From Phytophthora colocasiae (lineage: Eukaryota > Oomycota > Peronosporomycetes > Peronosporales > Peronosporaceae), in NCBI GenBank assembly GCA_018806915.1, contig JAGKQI010000049.1, forward strand, positions 930,001 to 994,000: a stretch of 64,000 bases of DNA, read 5' to 3'. Positions within the stretch are counted from its first letter, which is position 1. Each line of letters begins with the position of its first letter. Below, one piece after another: positions 32,629 to 45,452 of the stretch. The position numbers were made by a program, and so were the translations under genes. Below the pieces are notes generated by a model. The model did not search any database, was not told where the DNA came from, and saw nothing but the letters and a program-made list of their open reading frames with translations.

Positions 32629-34002
32629 TGACATGATGTTAATTCCGATTTTCGAGCGACAGGTGGATATTACGTTACGATGTGATTGGTTATACTATGG
32701 GTTATAAGCGAAAGGGACTTTGGGACGCGGCCGCACCCGTGCGACATCTGTGGAAGATTGTGGATAAACCTTCGCCTGACTGTAAAGGGGCCCAAAGGAC
32801 CAGAAGTGTACTTCAGAGTGTGCACAACTCTGAAGGTCAACTACACTCTGTCTGGTCACCGGACTTTCCCCGACGATGAGTGCCTAAGTTCTGGCGGAAA
32901 GTCTCTCAGAAGAACGTATCTCTGAGAGACCTCATCCCGTTACCGTCCAGCGCGACGATGGATGGTTCAAGGATTCACAATATATACTCACAGAGACCAA
33001 GTATTGCGCGCCGGACGCCGCGCACCCGCGCAACCCTCAAGATCTTCATGTACGTCGAAGCATTAGTGCTCCGTACTCTGGTTTCGTACTCAAGACTCTG
33101 GTATCTCTAACTCTGAGTGACTAAGACTCTGAAAACCAAGTGATATCAGACTCTGAAAACCAGGATACCGGACTCTGAAACCACCGAAGATCCAAGACCA
33201 TACTGAAACCAAGTAAACCCAAGTTCAAGTCACGCATTCAAGTGATTACTGACCTGCACATCCCCCGTACCTGTCAACCCATCGAGATCGGCTGCACAGA
33301 CTGCATACTGAGACCAAGTCAAAGTACCAGATGTATACAAAGACCAAGAGTACCTGAGATATGAATACTGACTGCATAAAGGACGCAAAAGGTGACAAGA
33401 AGAAGAGAGATACCGGAAAGATATGATAGTTATGAGGAAGATAAACGATAAACAGAGTTCAATTTGCTTGCTACTGCACAAGTCCGCTTGAGAGGTATTC
33501 AAGCCACTACGTCATCACGTACGTCGTGTGATCTCCACCAAATTCAATCCCCTTAGGTGGAGATCAGGTAACGTAGAGACCTGAAAGGACCCGCCTATTC
33601 CATATCCTAGTTGGGTCGTTTGTTTTGTCTCTAGCGGTAGCCCATTTCATATTGCTCGTTTGGACAGGCTCTGGAAACTAGACAGTCGTTTTCAGAGTGC
33701 AAGGTAGACTGTTATATATAGCCGATTGTATTGGTTTATGTTTTCCCTCTATATTAGAGGGTGGTGTGCGAATGTAAAGGGATACCAGACAGACCAGGTG
33801 TCTGGTAGAAAGTCCCTAGTTGACCTGGAGTGTTAGCCCACCGTTCAAGGGCCTAGAAAGAATAAGAACGGCTGTATATATTTGTATATTTTCGAACTCT
33901 GTATATTGGTTGTTTATCTCTAAAAGTCAGGCATCTCTGGTCTGGATTTGTGATATTCAGATACCGATTTCAGACTTTCTATGGTATATTAACCTCTTTT
34001 CG
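32629..34002 (+). mobile_element. 3' LTR of element C, outer 1,374 bp
   Basis: Begins TGACATGATGTTA and is the reverse complement of the LTRs at 12227-13901 and 53507-55197. It stops at ...AACCTCTTTTCG (34002). The missing 0.3 kb is found inverted at 34232-34530; together the pieces total 1,673 bp against 1,675 bp for LTR B. Confidence 0.85.
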
Positions 34003-34530
34003 CGGTGAAGTCGGAGCCCGATGACTTCGAGATGTTGGAAGAGAAGCCGGAGTTTCCAGAAGTGAAGTCCGAGAGACAGTTGTCTATCAGAGATTCTGTT
34101 CACCGGACGCCAGAAGCTCCATCATCGTCCGCCTCGAGTCGTGGGAGAAGCCACCAGAGCAGGCATCAGAGTCTGAAGAGCGAGGATCACCAGAAAGTGT
34201 CTTCCAGACGCCTGAGTTCCGTTGCGTCAAGTGTCGCGAAGTCGGTGAAACTTTGGTCGCGGAGCAGGGGCGTATAGTGAACCCTAGTTATACGACTACT
34301 GAAAAGTGGTTTTCAGAGCCGTATAACGATAGGTTGGCGTATGGTACCTTGCGGTATCCTCGTGGGTTCGTTGTCTTCGGAAATATGACCCTCGCCGGAG
34401 TCTGAGAATGTGTTTGTGAAGAGAAGTTGGGGTTCCCTTGGAGTCTGGTGTCGGTATTCAGGAAATCCTTCCTGGAGCGTTCGGGAGTCGGAATCTCTGG
34501 GAACCAAGATGGTTTCCAGGAAGTCGGCGG
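34003..34530 (-). other. 528-bp micro-inversion joining gag A2 and LTR C
   Basis: Plus-strand 34003-34231 encodes gag sequence (VKSEPDDFEMLEEKPEF...) that in element A lies on the minus strand. 34232-34530 is the inner LTR end (TGTCGCGAAG...) in the wrong orientation. Reversing the block restores both a full LTR and the direction of the A2 gag, apart from about 22 lost bases at the right breakpoint. Confidence 0.75.
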
Positions 34531-36141
34531 TGATTCCCATAGACTCTCCGGCGAGCATTCCTCCGGCTTCAGCACCTTGGGCGATCATCGCCAGACCTCC
34601 GACAGACAACGGCATATGTGCAGACGCCCCTCGACTCATGGACATCAGCGACGAGTCTGTGGAACTTCCACGAGAGGTCTGGAGTCCCGACGAGTGGTCA
34701 TCAGACGTACGCGAGGTCCCGGTGATACTTGGCACAGGCGCATCGGTCATCAGAGAGCTACCTCGATCTTCCGACATTGGTACACCAGACTCCAAGCGAG
34801 TGCTGTCTGAATGACTCTCGTATACCGGCAGCGAACTCAGCGACGGCGTCGACAGTGCAGATGGTGTCGACGAGACTTGCGGGCGCGGCGGACCATGCTG
34901 CAGGCGCTTGGACTGCGGCGGTTCTCCACTGCTGGACCCGTCGGAACTATGTGTGACTCTGAGTCCGGTCACCCGGAGTCTCATGATCAGCTGTCGTCCT
35001 TGTAGGTCAGCCTTCTCATCGCGTAATATACCATCAGCTTCGCCTTGACGTGCTTCGTTGCCTGGTTTTGTGTCTTCTGGGAGTCGATTGACCTGTGACC
35101 TGGCGGTCACCGTGGCCCATTCAACCAGTTCTCCAGCAAGTCGGCTCTGAAGCTCCGTCGGCACACTGCGCACTTGAGGTTCGAAGATAGCAGACGCTTG
35201 GGTCTGAGACCACCTCGGTAGCAGGTTCTGGAACTCAAATCCTGCTTCATACAGCATCGTCTGAAGGACAGCGACGCATTCAGGTGCCGTCAAAGTATTC
35301 ATCGAGATCTCGACGTACGACAAGTCTTGGATTCGGCCAAAACTATGGCGCCTCAAGCAGAACTCCGATATCCACATGTCTTCTGGGAATGCTGAAGAAC
35401 ACCGCCACTTGATGTAGTCGCCCGTCGCTGCCGCAGCCTTCTGAAAGACATTTGCGTGCTTCGCTGTTCGCCAGGCGTATTCAACGTTCGGCGGAACAAT
35501 TCTTCCAGCGTCCATGTCCCTCCAGCGGCGGAACTCACGGCGTACGTACTTCAGAGCACGTTCTCCATCCAGCGAATCAGCCCTCCCAGACTCATCAGAC
35601 GGTGTCTTCAGAGAATCTTCGGACTTCATCGGCATGCGTCAGACATCGAAGTGTCTTCGGACTTTGGAGTCTTCGAGACACGTTCATCAACCAGTCCGGG
35701 TTCCGTCTTCACTTCCCCCACGGAGTTCCCAGAACCCGTCGACTCAGAACACAAGTCAATGACCTCCGGGGACTCAACCACGTCGGCGCCTCCCTCAGAC
35801 GCCTCATCACCACCTTCACGGGCAGTGGCCACCTCGTCACCAGAAGCTTCAGCTTCGGACGGACCCTCCTCAGAACCTTGTTCGCCAGACACATCGGGTG
35901 CCTCTTGGGCAGCAGGATCCGCAGCAGGCTGGTCTTCGACCGCCGGTTCCGGGACGTTCACCTCCTCGACTGCTTCCTTTTCACGTGCAGCCTTCCTCTT
36001 CTCGCGCGCCGCCTTCTGAACAGCATCCAAGTCGGGTTGTTCGTCAGCCGGAAGACCTTGAAGACGCTTCGACTGACGTGTCGCCATACTGCGACCACCG
36101 CGTCCCCGACGTCCTCCTCTTGTAGTTCCATGTGAAGTCAT
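34531..36141 (-). pseudogene. Gag N-terminal part of element A2
   Basis: ATG at 36141 (MTSHGTTRGGRRG). It is closely similar to the element A Gag: basic start, acidic Ser-rich part and the FGRIQDLSYVEI domain. A one-base loss near 35632 moves the frame (MSDACR-stop against MSDDMPMKSED in A). The frame ends at 34531 where the inversion and LTR C begin, so capsid and zinc knuckles are lost. Element C evidently inserted here. Confidence 0.8.
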
Positions 36142-36213
36142 CTTGAATATAGACGCTTGACAGGAAACCTTCTTGGCAAACTCTCTTAGATCCGGTGATA
36201 TCACGATACCAAG

Positions 36214-36231
36214 ATCCGGGCACGCGCACCA
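36214..36231 (-). promoter_or_regulatory. Primer binding site, element A2
   Basis: Same 18 bases as in B and D. Upstream bases (ACGATACCAAG) are the ancestral version of what is replaced by tRNA sequence in element A. Confidence 0.7.
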
Positions 36232-36233
36232 GT

Positions 36234-37986
36234 TGTCGCGAAGTCGGTGCAACTTTTACCGCGGTGCAGGGGCGTACAGTGAACCTGGAAGTGTGACTAC
36301 CGGTAGTAATACCAGAGTCGCACAGCAAGGTGGGCGTGTGTTACCTTGTGCTGTCCTCGTAGGTTCGTTGTCTTGGTAATGAGACCCTCGCCGGGGTCGT
36401 GAGAGTGTTGATGAGAGTGAGGGTTCCTTGCGTAGACCGTCGGATGTCCTTCTGGTCCTCACAGGAGCGCTTGAGAGTTGAACGTTTTCCGGTGAACACT
36501 TGTGTACGCCGGAGATTTCTGAAGGCAAAAGAGAAATTAATACAATGGGAAGTCCTGTCACTAGACTTCCGAGATAACCGCAATATAGAGTTCCGATATA
36601 CAAATATGTAGCTGCTCTTATTCTTTCCTGGCCCTTGAGCAGTGGGCTAGTTCTCCAGGTCAACTAGAGAAATGTTCACCAGACACCTGGTCTGTCTGGT
36701 ATTCCCGTAACTTTCGCGCACCACCCTCTAATGTATAGAGGGAAATAAACCAATACTATCGGTTATATATAACAGTCTACCGAGCGTCCTGGGAGCGACT
36801 GTCTAGCTCCCAGAACCTCTCCAAACGTACAATATGAAATGGGCTACCGTTAGAGACAAGACAAACGACCCAACTAGGAAATGGAATAGGTGGGTCCTCT
36901 CAGGTCTCTTCGTTACGCTGATCTCCACCTAAAGGGGCTTGATAGGTGAGAGATCACACAACTCAAAGCTTTGTCGTGGCCTTACACTTTCCAATGAACC
37001 GACGAATCGACTTTGGGGTTATAACGCAAATTGAACTCTGGTTATCTATCTCGTATCTCTCTGTCTTCTGTCTTCCATATTCTCATATACACTTGGTCTC
37101 AGTATAACTCAGGAATCTTCACTTGGGTTCACTATGGTAGTCGGTACAGCGGATCTTGTTGAGTCGACACTTAATGATGTCATTACAGGGATGAGTGGGT
37201 TGCGTTTTGTGCGTCGGAGACATGTTCATCGGAACCATGTACTCCGGAATCATGTACATCAGCGTCGTAATACCAGAGTCGTGACACTTGGGTCTGATCA
37301 TCGGAGGCTTGTACATCGGAGTCTGTTCATCGGAAACTGGCAATGTCTGGAATATTGCTTATATAAGCCGGACACATCAGACTTGCGTAACCAGAATCAT
37401 GTTCGTCAGACTCATGTACGTCGGACTCATGTACGTCGGACTTCATGTACGTCAGACCTCATGGTGTGATATCAGAGTTTCCATGCGTGATACCAGAAAT
37501 CCATGAATGTTTTTAGGGTGCGGAGCACGTATGCTACAACGCACGAAGTCCAGTTGAGATATGCGCGAGGTGAGCTACGTCCGGTGCGCGATACTTGGTA
37601 TCTTGTGGGTAACATTGTATTCCTTGAACCATCATCGTCACACAGGACGGCAACGGGATGATGTCTCTCAGAGATACATTCTTCTGAGAGACTTTCTGCC
37701 AACCTTTAGGCACTCATCGTCGGGGAAAGTCCGGCGGTCAGACTGAGTGTTGTTGTCTCTCGGAGTTTGTGCACTATTCCGAGGAACACTTCTGATCTCT
37801 TGGGCCCCTTTGCAGTACAGGTGAAGGTTAATATATATAGCAGTTTCTTCCACAGACCCATCATATTGTCACGCGGGACATAACCTCGTCCCACATCTCC
37901 CTTTCTCCCACAATCCAGTGTATATCCAATCACATCACAGCGTAACGTCCATATCCACTCGAAAAATCGTAATTAGCAACGTGTCA
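36234..37986 (-). mobile_element. 5' LTR of element A2 (1.75 kb)
   Basis: TGTCGCGAAG at 36234 to ACGTGTCA at 37986. Closely similar to 3291-5214 but with a shorter repeat array and about 100 bp missing near 37205. It cuts directly into the RNase H frame of element H at 37987. Confidence 0.85.
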
Positions 37987-40222
37987 GGTCTATACAGACC
38001 ACGCGTCTTTGCGGACAGCCATCCATACGCCGCATTTATCGCGGCGGATGGCGCGTTGGCTGTCATTCTCCGCGGAGTACAACTTCCGCGTTGAAAACAA
38101 GCCTGGCAAGCTCAACACGCTTGCCGACGCTTTGTCGCGCAGGCCCGACTATGAGTTCGCTCATATTAGTCGGGCCACGACGGATCTTTACGATCGAATA
38201 CGCTTGGCGTATCGGGACGATGACACCCTCGCCCCTATTGTGCGGTATTTGTCCGCTGGCACGGATGCCAAGGTCGAATGGCTTACGCCTCGACAGCGGG
38301 CACGGCTCCACCGCTATGAGTGGGCCAATTGCCTGCTCCAGTATCGGGTGGAGCCCGGGGATCCTCCGCGAGTCGTTGTTCCGAACGACGAGGATCTAAA
38401 GTATGATATACTTCACGAGGCACACGATGTGCCTTCGAGTGGCCACTTGGGCCGAGAGAAGACCTATCATGGGGTCTCTCTGATGTTTTGGTGGGCCCAC
38501 ATGTACAAGTGGGTGGCCAAATACATCAAGACATGTGAAACATGTCAGCGCGTGAAGCCGGCGGGGCACGCGTCGGCTCCGCTGCAGAGCCTGCCAGTCC
38601 CACTGGACTGCTGGAAGTCGATGAGTCTCGACTTTGTCTTCGGCCTTCCGGCCGATGACCAGAAGAACACCGGCATTGTGGTGTTTGTATGCCGGTTGAG
38701 CAAGATGGTGCATCTTGCTCCGGACTCTGAGACCATTACCGGGGAACAAACTGCGAAGTTGTTCCTTGATAGCGTCTTCCGCTATCACGGGTTGCCAGAG
38801 ACTGTTGTCTCTGACCGCGACCCGCGGTTTTCCGCTGCGTTTTGGAAAACGCTGTTCCAATTGCTTGGAACACGGTTGACGATGTCAACAGCGGACCATC
38901 CGCAGACCGATGGTCAGACTGAGCGCGTCAACCGAGTGGTTGAGGACGTGCTGCGCAGTGTTTGCGCTGAGGCGCCGCACTCTTGGTCAGCGCAGCTGCC
39001 TACGGTTGAGTTTGCACTCAACAACGCGGTACACGCGTCAACGGGGTTCACGCCGTTCTACTTGAACGGGCTTCGGAACCCCCTGGTGCCGCTCACACTG
39101 GGTGGGGGCACCTCGGCTTCGAGATTAAGTGGGGGAGAGGCTCGGAAAGATCTTTCCTCCCAGGTTTCCGGGGGGGGAACCAGCCGCACTGCGGAAGAAG
39201 TTGTCGACATTTGTCGGCAACAGGCTGAATGTGATCAGCCGGGTGCCAGATGCAATGGCACTCGCACAGGACAAGCAAAAGGAGTACTCAGACCAACATG
39301 GGAGAGGAAACTTAAGTGTATTTAATGTGGGGGACTTAGTGCTACTCGACACTAGGAACCTACCTCTTAACACTGTTAGCTCCACGGTGAGCAACAAGTT
39401 GAAGCATCGCTTCATTGGACCCTTCAAGGTCCTGAGTAGGCACGGCGCTGCGTACACGATCGAATTGCCTAAGTCGATGACGACCCACCCGACGTTTTAT
39501 GTGGGTCGTCTGAAGCGGTACCATGACCCTCAGGGTCATGCGGCCCCTCAAGAGGTTGAAGGCGGCCGCGATAAGGAGAGTGAACCTCCTCGACGCGAGG
39601 TTGAGCGTCAGGCACAGAGCGCCCCAGGTAATAGGGAGTTTGGTGACTCCCAGGGGCGAAGCCGTACCCCGGTGGAAGGTACGAGCGGTGTGGATACACC
39701 GAGGGGCCAAAGGAGTAGGCCCCTAGGCGAGAGTCGAACGACGACTGGGAGTACGCGTACGGTTGCGACTCCCGGCGAGACATCGTCGCCTGAAGGTCGT
39801 AGACCTCTTGACGAAGAGAGTCAAGTGCCCGCGAAGGGTCACTACGGTCTACACGACCATGAAGATCCTGCATCGCGAGACGCAGGTCTTCAAACTGGCG
39901 CAAGACACCAGGCAGGTCGGCTGCAGGGGCAGCTTGGCTGCCATGCTCAAGACCAAGAGCACCCTCAAGCGCAAGGACACGCGCTCGGAGGAGACGGATC
40001 TCCTCCTGTTGCTGAGCAACAAGTTGGCCGAGAGGCCCAGTCGAAGGCCACTGAGTCCCCAACGTCGGGGCCGGCTCGAAAGAGCAGTCGAGCAAGGCCT
40101 CCCCCGGCTTTGCTTGACCGGAACGGAGAACGCCACTATCATGTGGAGCGGGTTCTCCAGGAGCGGCGTCGCGGTGGGAAGCGCCAGCTCCGAGTGAAGT
40201 AGCGCGGGTACCCTGCGTCGCA
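37987..40222 (+). pseudogene. Pol of element H: RNase H end, integrase, chromodomain start
   Basis: Starts within RNase H (VYTDHASLRT ... NTLADALSRRPDYE). It continues through the integrase zinc region (HLGREKTYHG...CETCQRVKP) and an integrase core with Asp in SLDFVFGLP, Asp in VVSDRDPRF and Glu in QTDGQTERVNR. A G8 run at 39170-39177 shifts the frame by one (GEARKDL to PAALRKKL). The chromodomain follows (YHVERVLQERRR) and has a TAG in place of a conserved Trp codon at 40200-40202. After the GAGTA duplication the gene resumes beyond element G at 48173. The 5' part was lost to LTR A2. Confidence 0.85.
39469..40222 (-). CDS. Antisense ORF of element H, C-terminal part
   Basis: Continuous minus-strand frame from the G insertion point to a stop at 39469. 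It covers the DNA that encodes the chromodomain and upstream linker of H on the plus strand. The protein has regular hydrophobic spacing typical of a coiled coil (GQLVAQQQEEIRLLRARVLA; ALDSLRQEVYDLQATM) and ends in a Tyr/Ser/Pro-rich tail. The frame joins exactly with 48534-48178 across the inserted element G. I do not recognise a named family. The composition argues that this strand is, or was, protein-coding. Confidence 0.55.
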
Positions 40223-40227
40223 GAGTA

Positions 40228-40638
40228 TGTAACGGGGTTACACGGCGCTGCGCGCCTTGGCTACAGTTGGTGTGACACACACCGACTATCACACGTCACA
40301 GATCTGTGTATGACACATCGTGTTTCCCACACGTCACATATGTAGCCACTTGTTGGCAGTTAGCTCAGGGCCACACATTGCATTTAGATTAGGATTTAGT
40401 ATGTTAGATACTAAATCCGTTATATTCAGGATTAGGGCAATAAAATAAATAAAAATCAGTTTGCGTTTTACATAATTAGTGTTAGTTCCTTTATTATAGG
40501 GACACTGATTGTGAGAGTCCCGTATTTAGTGGGCTACTTGGTTCTTGTATAGAACCGAAGGCTACTGCCTTGCAAGCAAGACTCTACGAGTCAACTAAAC
40601 TTCCTCTGTGTCGTGCACACCTACGCAGCCCCGCTGCA
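40228..40638 (+). repeat. 5' LTR of element G
   Basis: TGTAACGGGG ... CCCCGCTGCA, 411 bp. Preceded by GAGTA and followed by spacer TC and the primer site. Confidence 0.95.
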
Positions 40639-40640
40639 TC

Positions 40641-40657
40641 TGGTAGCACTAGTAGTC
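40641..40657 (+). promoter_or_regulatory. Primer binding site of element G
   Basis: TGGTAGCACTAGTAGTC, two bases after the 5' LTR. It is different from the primer site of elements A-D. Confidence 0.6.
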
Positions 40658-40695
40658 AATCCAACTCCTGAGTTGAAGACTGTTTCTCTGTGAGA

Positions 40696-41667
40696 ATGGA
40701 GCCAGAAGCATACGCTCACTTGACTCCGAGTCAGCGGGACACGCTTAACAAGCTTACGTCCTTGCTAGGCCCAGAAGGTATGGCGCACCTTGCGTCCCAA
40801 GGGCCGGAGGCCGTCAACGCACGTCTCGAGGCATTCGCCTCGTACGAGAACGCTCTCGTTGAGCACATCCAACGGAATGTATAGGGGGTTAACCCCGCAC
40901 CGAGAGCTAAGCCCGTCACGCTCAGTGTGAAGACCTTTCACGGTCACGAAGGAGAGAACCTCCTGTTGTGGACCCGAGAGGTCGAAATGGCCATGGGGGC
41001 CGCTATGCTCCAGTTGGAAGGCCAACGCGTGGCGTTCGCCATCTCTAAGCTCGAAGGGCGAGCACGAGAATGGGCCTTGACGTCTGGGACGTCGGTAGAA
41101 ATGGCCTTCCCCACGTGGGGCGAGCTTAAGGCCAAGCTTACGCAAGTGTTTGCTCCGCCTAACCAGGCGTATCGCGTGCGGTCACGCTTCCTTGCTTGCC
41201 GACAGGGCATGAAGGACCTGGTGGACTATGTCCAAGAGCTGCGCACGCTCATTGCCGGCATGGCTGCCGACCCTCTACCTGAGGTGGTCACCGTGACCAT
41301 CTTCATGGAAGGTTTGCGAGCTGGCGTGGCCAGGACGGAGGCATTCCGTCAGAACCCTCGCACCTTCGAGGACGCTGTCAGCGCGGCACTGAATGCCGAA
41401 CACAACTTTAAGTTGTCGAGGGTCGGTGCTAACAGCACAGGGTCCGGGGGACCCGAGCCCATGGACCTCAGCTATGCTGAAGATGAAGTAGCCGAGCTAC
41501 GAGCTGCGGTGCAGCGTATGAGCACCCGCCGGTGCTACACGTGTGGTAGTCCCACACATCTGAGGCCCAACTGCCCTCTGCGCAAAGAGCGCGCCGGTCA
41601 GAATGGCCGCAACCCTGCCGCGGGTCCCGCTTTGGGCTCTGCCCAGGGAAACGACGGCTCCCAGTAG
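40696..41667 (+). pseudogene. Gag of element G
   Basis: ATG at 40696. After residue 62 a TAG (40882-40884) interrupts the frame, which otherwise continues unchanged to a TAG at 41665-41667. The capsid-like domain carries [20 protein letters not shown] and [10 protein letters not shown]; the C-terminus has one zinc knuckle [14 protein letters not shown] (C-X2-C-X4-H-X4-C). At about 320 residues it is the usual size for Ty3/gypsy Gag, unlike the giant Gag of elements A-D. Gag and the following protease share one frame, separated by stops. Confidence 0.85.
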
Positions 41668-42333
41668 ACGCGGGGCGGCCTATTGGGAATAACTGAGTTC
41701 TGCAGTGCGTGAGAGGCACTGGGGCTCAGCCCCGAAGAGCTCCGTGCTCTTGAACACGGAACGTGTCAGCAAGCAGGGCTGAAGGGCTTTGAGAAGCCAT
41801 GGATCGTGTTGATCGATTCGGGGGCGTCTGGCAACTATGTCAGGCGCTCCACCGTTGAGGGTAGTCAGCAATATGCTGAGGCGCTTCGAGCACGAAGAGG
41901 TGACACCGTCACTGTCCGTCTAGCGACGGGCGTCCGTGTCACGGCGGCCAAGGTCTCCATGGACCTGCGCCTGAAGTTCTTAGACTTCGACAGCGTAGAA
42001 CGCTGTTTGGTCCTGGACCTGGATTCGAGGTACGACCTCATCCTTGGCATGGCGTGGCTGGAGCGCCACGAGCCATGGATTGATTGGAGGTCGAAGACCT
42101 TAGGTGCTACGCACTTCTCTCCTAGTGGAGCTTTGGCGAGTCATGAACCCACCTCTGCTAGGAAGCAGAAGCGCTATTGGCGCGAGCATCGAGCCGAGTC
42201 GGCTATGATGCCGGAAGTCGGTGTGTCCGAGTTGGTGGACAACACCGAGTGCGAGGACCGCAGTCCTGTTGAGCGCGTAGCCCTGGTTGACAGTGAGTCA
42301 ACGTGTGGGCAAAGCTCACGTAACCCCTGTGGG

Positions 42334-42725
42334 GCGGCACGTACTCCGCCGAGTGACGCCGGTCATGGACCGTCACTGGATGCCGATGGCATCGGGCCTT
42401 ACCAGGCCGTGAGCTGTGAGGCGGTACGTACTCCGTCGAGCGATACTGGTCGTGGACCAAGTCGATCGCTGAGTGTCTCTGACACTGGACCTGTTACGGT
42501 CATTGATTGTGCAGCGGCACGTACTCCGCTGAGCGGCATCGGTCGTCGACCGAGTGGATCGCAGAGTGTCACTGACACTGGGCCTGAAGGGGCCGAAACC
42601 TGTGCGGCGGCACGTACTCCGTCTAGTGACGTCGGCGGTAGACCGAGCAGTCACTGAGTGTCACTGACACTGGGCCGGGTAAGGCCATAGCCTGTGCGGC
42701 GGCACGTACTCCGTCGAGTGGACGT
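42334..42725 (+). repeat. 93-bp coding minisatellite in element G pol
   Basis: Units start with GCGG(C/T)ACGTACTCCG at 42334, 42421, 42514, 42607 and 42699 (spacings 87, 93, 93, 92). Each codes about 31 residues of the type AARTPxSxxGRxPS...DTGP. The 92-base unit causes a frameshift. Confidence 0.9.
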
Positions 42726-45452
42726 TCGCCGGCTAGACGACGACGTCGTAAGGCCCTATGGGCGAGGCGCTCTGCGTCTGAGTCGTCCGTGACGTCAAGT
42801 GTCAACGCACGGGAGGGCTGTGGACAGCTATACACTCTGGTTGATGGAGTGGACGGCAGTGCCGAAGGCAGCGTCCTGCTGGACGGATTGCCGAGTGTTG
42901 ACAAGCTCCTTGAGCTAGAGGAGATGTCATTCGCCGACTTCGGCGATGCCTTGAAGGCTGGCGAACTCGCCGAGGTGGTCATCGTTCGACCTGAAGAGGA
43001 GTTAAACTCATCGTCCCTCGTTGACGAGTCCGTCTTGGCCGAGGTCAAGAAGGCGTTGAACGCTAGGAGTGGATCGGAGATCCTCAAGAATCCCTCGGAT
43101 CCCTTCTACTCCTTGCTGAAGGAATATGGAGACGTTGTCTCAAAGGAACCACCGAGTGGCCTGCCTCCTGACCGAGGCGTTCGTCACGAGATCGACTTAG
43201 TTCCCGGAACTAAATACTGCGTGACCCGGCAGTGGCCTCTTCCTAAAGAGCAATGCGACGTCATTGACGCCTTCTTCCGTGCTAAGCACGCGGCGGGCGT
43301 GCGCGAGAGCAAGTCTCCGCACTCCGCGCCAACGTTCTGTGTCAGAAAGCCGAATGGCAAGTGGCGCATCGTTCATGCTTTTAACAAGCTCAACGCTGCC
43401 ACGATTCCGGCGCAGACGCCGATTCCTAGGAAGGATGTTCTTCAGAACAACATGGTGGGTTGCACCATGTACAGTGCACTCGACTTAGTCGATGGGTACT
43501 ATCAGCTGCTCATGCGAGCCAGTGATATTCCGCTTACAGCGGTGAGCACCCCGAGCGGTATGCTCTGGGAGTGGCTCGTCATGCCCCAAGGGCTCTCGAA
43601 CGCGCCCGCAACGTTCAATCGTCTAGTGACGCAGCTGTTCAGGCCCCTACGGGCATTCGCACAGGCGTACTTCGACGACGTGTTCGTCCACAGTCGTGCT
43701 GAGCACGGGAACACTGATGTCGAGGTACACGTGGAACACGTGAGAGCAGTGCTCGAGTGCATGCGCACCAACAAGTTGTACGCCAACGCAGACAAGTGCG
43801 TCTTTGGCGCGGAAGAAATCCCCTTCCTAGGGTGCTTCATTGGGAAGCATGGCCTTCGTGCTGATCCAGCAAAGGTCAAGGCCATTGTGGACTGGCCGGT
43901 TCCCTTGAACCAGAAGGACTTGCGTAAGTGGCTGGGCTTGGCCAACTACTTGCACAAGTACAGCGAGAACTACGCTGAGTTGGCTCGGCCACTGTCGGAT
44001 CTCCTTAAGAAGGATGCCGAATGGGTATGGCGTGCTGAGCACGAGAGTGCGTTCACTCGTATCAAGGATAGCCTGCTTCAGGCACCGATACTGGCGTTGC
44101 CAGACCCCGATCGTCCGTTCATCGTCGTCTGTGACGCCTCGGACTTTGCCATCGGCAGTTCTTTGCTACAAGCGGACGCCGACGGGCGCGAACGCGTCAT
44201 TGCGTTTGAGTCTCGGCAGCTCAAGGCTGCTGAGAAGAACTATCCAGTTCATGACAAGGAGCTACTTGCGATGAAGTACGCTCTCGTCAAATTCAGGGTT
44301 CACCTGCTCGGCTCCAAGCCGTTTGTGATCTACACGGATCATGCGTCACTACGCACAGCGACGCAGTCGCCTCACCTCTCGCAGAGGATGGCCCGATGGC
44401 TCTCCTTCTTTGCGGAGTATAACTTCGAGGTGAAGTACAAGCCTGGCAGGCAAAACGTCCTCGCTGACGCGTTATCACGTCGCCCGGACTATGAGTTATC
44501 TCATGTCACCTCGGTGACGTCGTCCGTGACGGACATGGTTCGAGCTGCGTACGCTCAGGACGACTCTTGTGTCGCCCTGCTTCAAGCTCTAGGGAGCGAT
44601 GAGTTTAAGGACTCAACGGTGACTCTGTCACGACGCCTAAAGGCGAGACTCCAACGCTATAGCCAGGAAGGCGGTCTGCTGTACTACAGCACGGGTCAGG
44701 ATGACCCACCACGTGTGGTGGTTCCCCACAATGAGGATCTGAAGTATCGTATCCTCTATGAGGCCCACGACACGCCCACAAGCGGCCACCTCGGTCGCGA
44801 GAAGACCTACGGCTCGGTGAGCTCCATGTACTGGTGGCCGAAGATGTACAAGTGGGTCAGCACATATGTGCACACGTGCGAGACGTGTCAGCGGGTTAAA
44901 CCCTCGCCACATGCGGCAGCGCCTTTGGCGAGCTTGCCTGTACCCTCTGGGTGTTGGCAGTCCGTGAGTATGGACTTCGTGTTTGGCCTGCCGAAGGATA
45001 CGGCAGGCAACACGGGCGTTGTGGTCTTTGTTGACCGTCTGAGCAAGATGGCTCACCTAGCGGCTGTGCCGGACACCGTCGATGGCGCTGGTACAGCGAC
45101 GATCTTTATCGATCGGGTCTTTCGCCAGCATGGGCTGCCAGAGACCATTGTCTCGGATCGAGACCCCCGTTCACGGGTCACTTCTGGACGTCCGTCTTCA
45201 AAGTGCTTGGCACTCGACTGGACATGTCCACGGCGGATCATCCGCAGACCGACGGTCAGACTGAGCGCGTGAACCGCGTCCTGGAGGACATCCTCCGCAG
45301 CGTATGCGCTGAAACGCCGAAGCGTTGGAGCGCTATGCTCCCTCTCGTTGAGTTCTCAATGAACAACGCGGTGCATGCCTCGACAGGCTTCACCCCGTTC
45401 TACGTGAACGGCCTTGCGCATCCGCGCGTCCCGCTCACCTAGCCTTGGACTT

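Larger units (their letters stand above)
23738..34002 (+). mobile_element. Element C, 5'-truncated Ty3/gypsy with antisense gene and 3' LTR
   Basis: Homology to the B/D family starts at 23738 inside the protease end; gag, primer site and 5' LTR are missing. In order: pol (to 28896), a 384-bp spacer, an antisense gene (29281-32573), polypurine tract and 3' LTR from 32629. The last 0.3 kb of the LTR lies inverted at 34232-34530. Combining B/D and C suggests a complete element of about 17 kb. Confidence 0.8.

Noticed and set aside
34003..34277. Independent small plus-strand gene
   Set aside because: It is gag sequence displaced by the micro-inversion.
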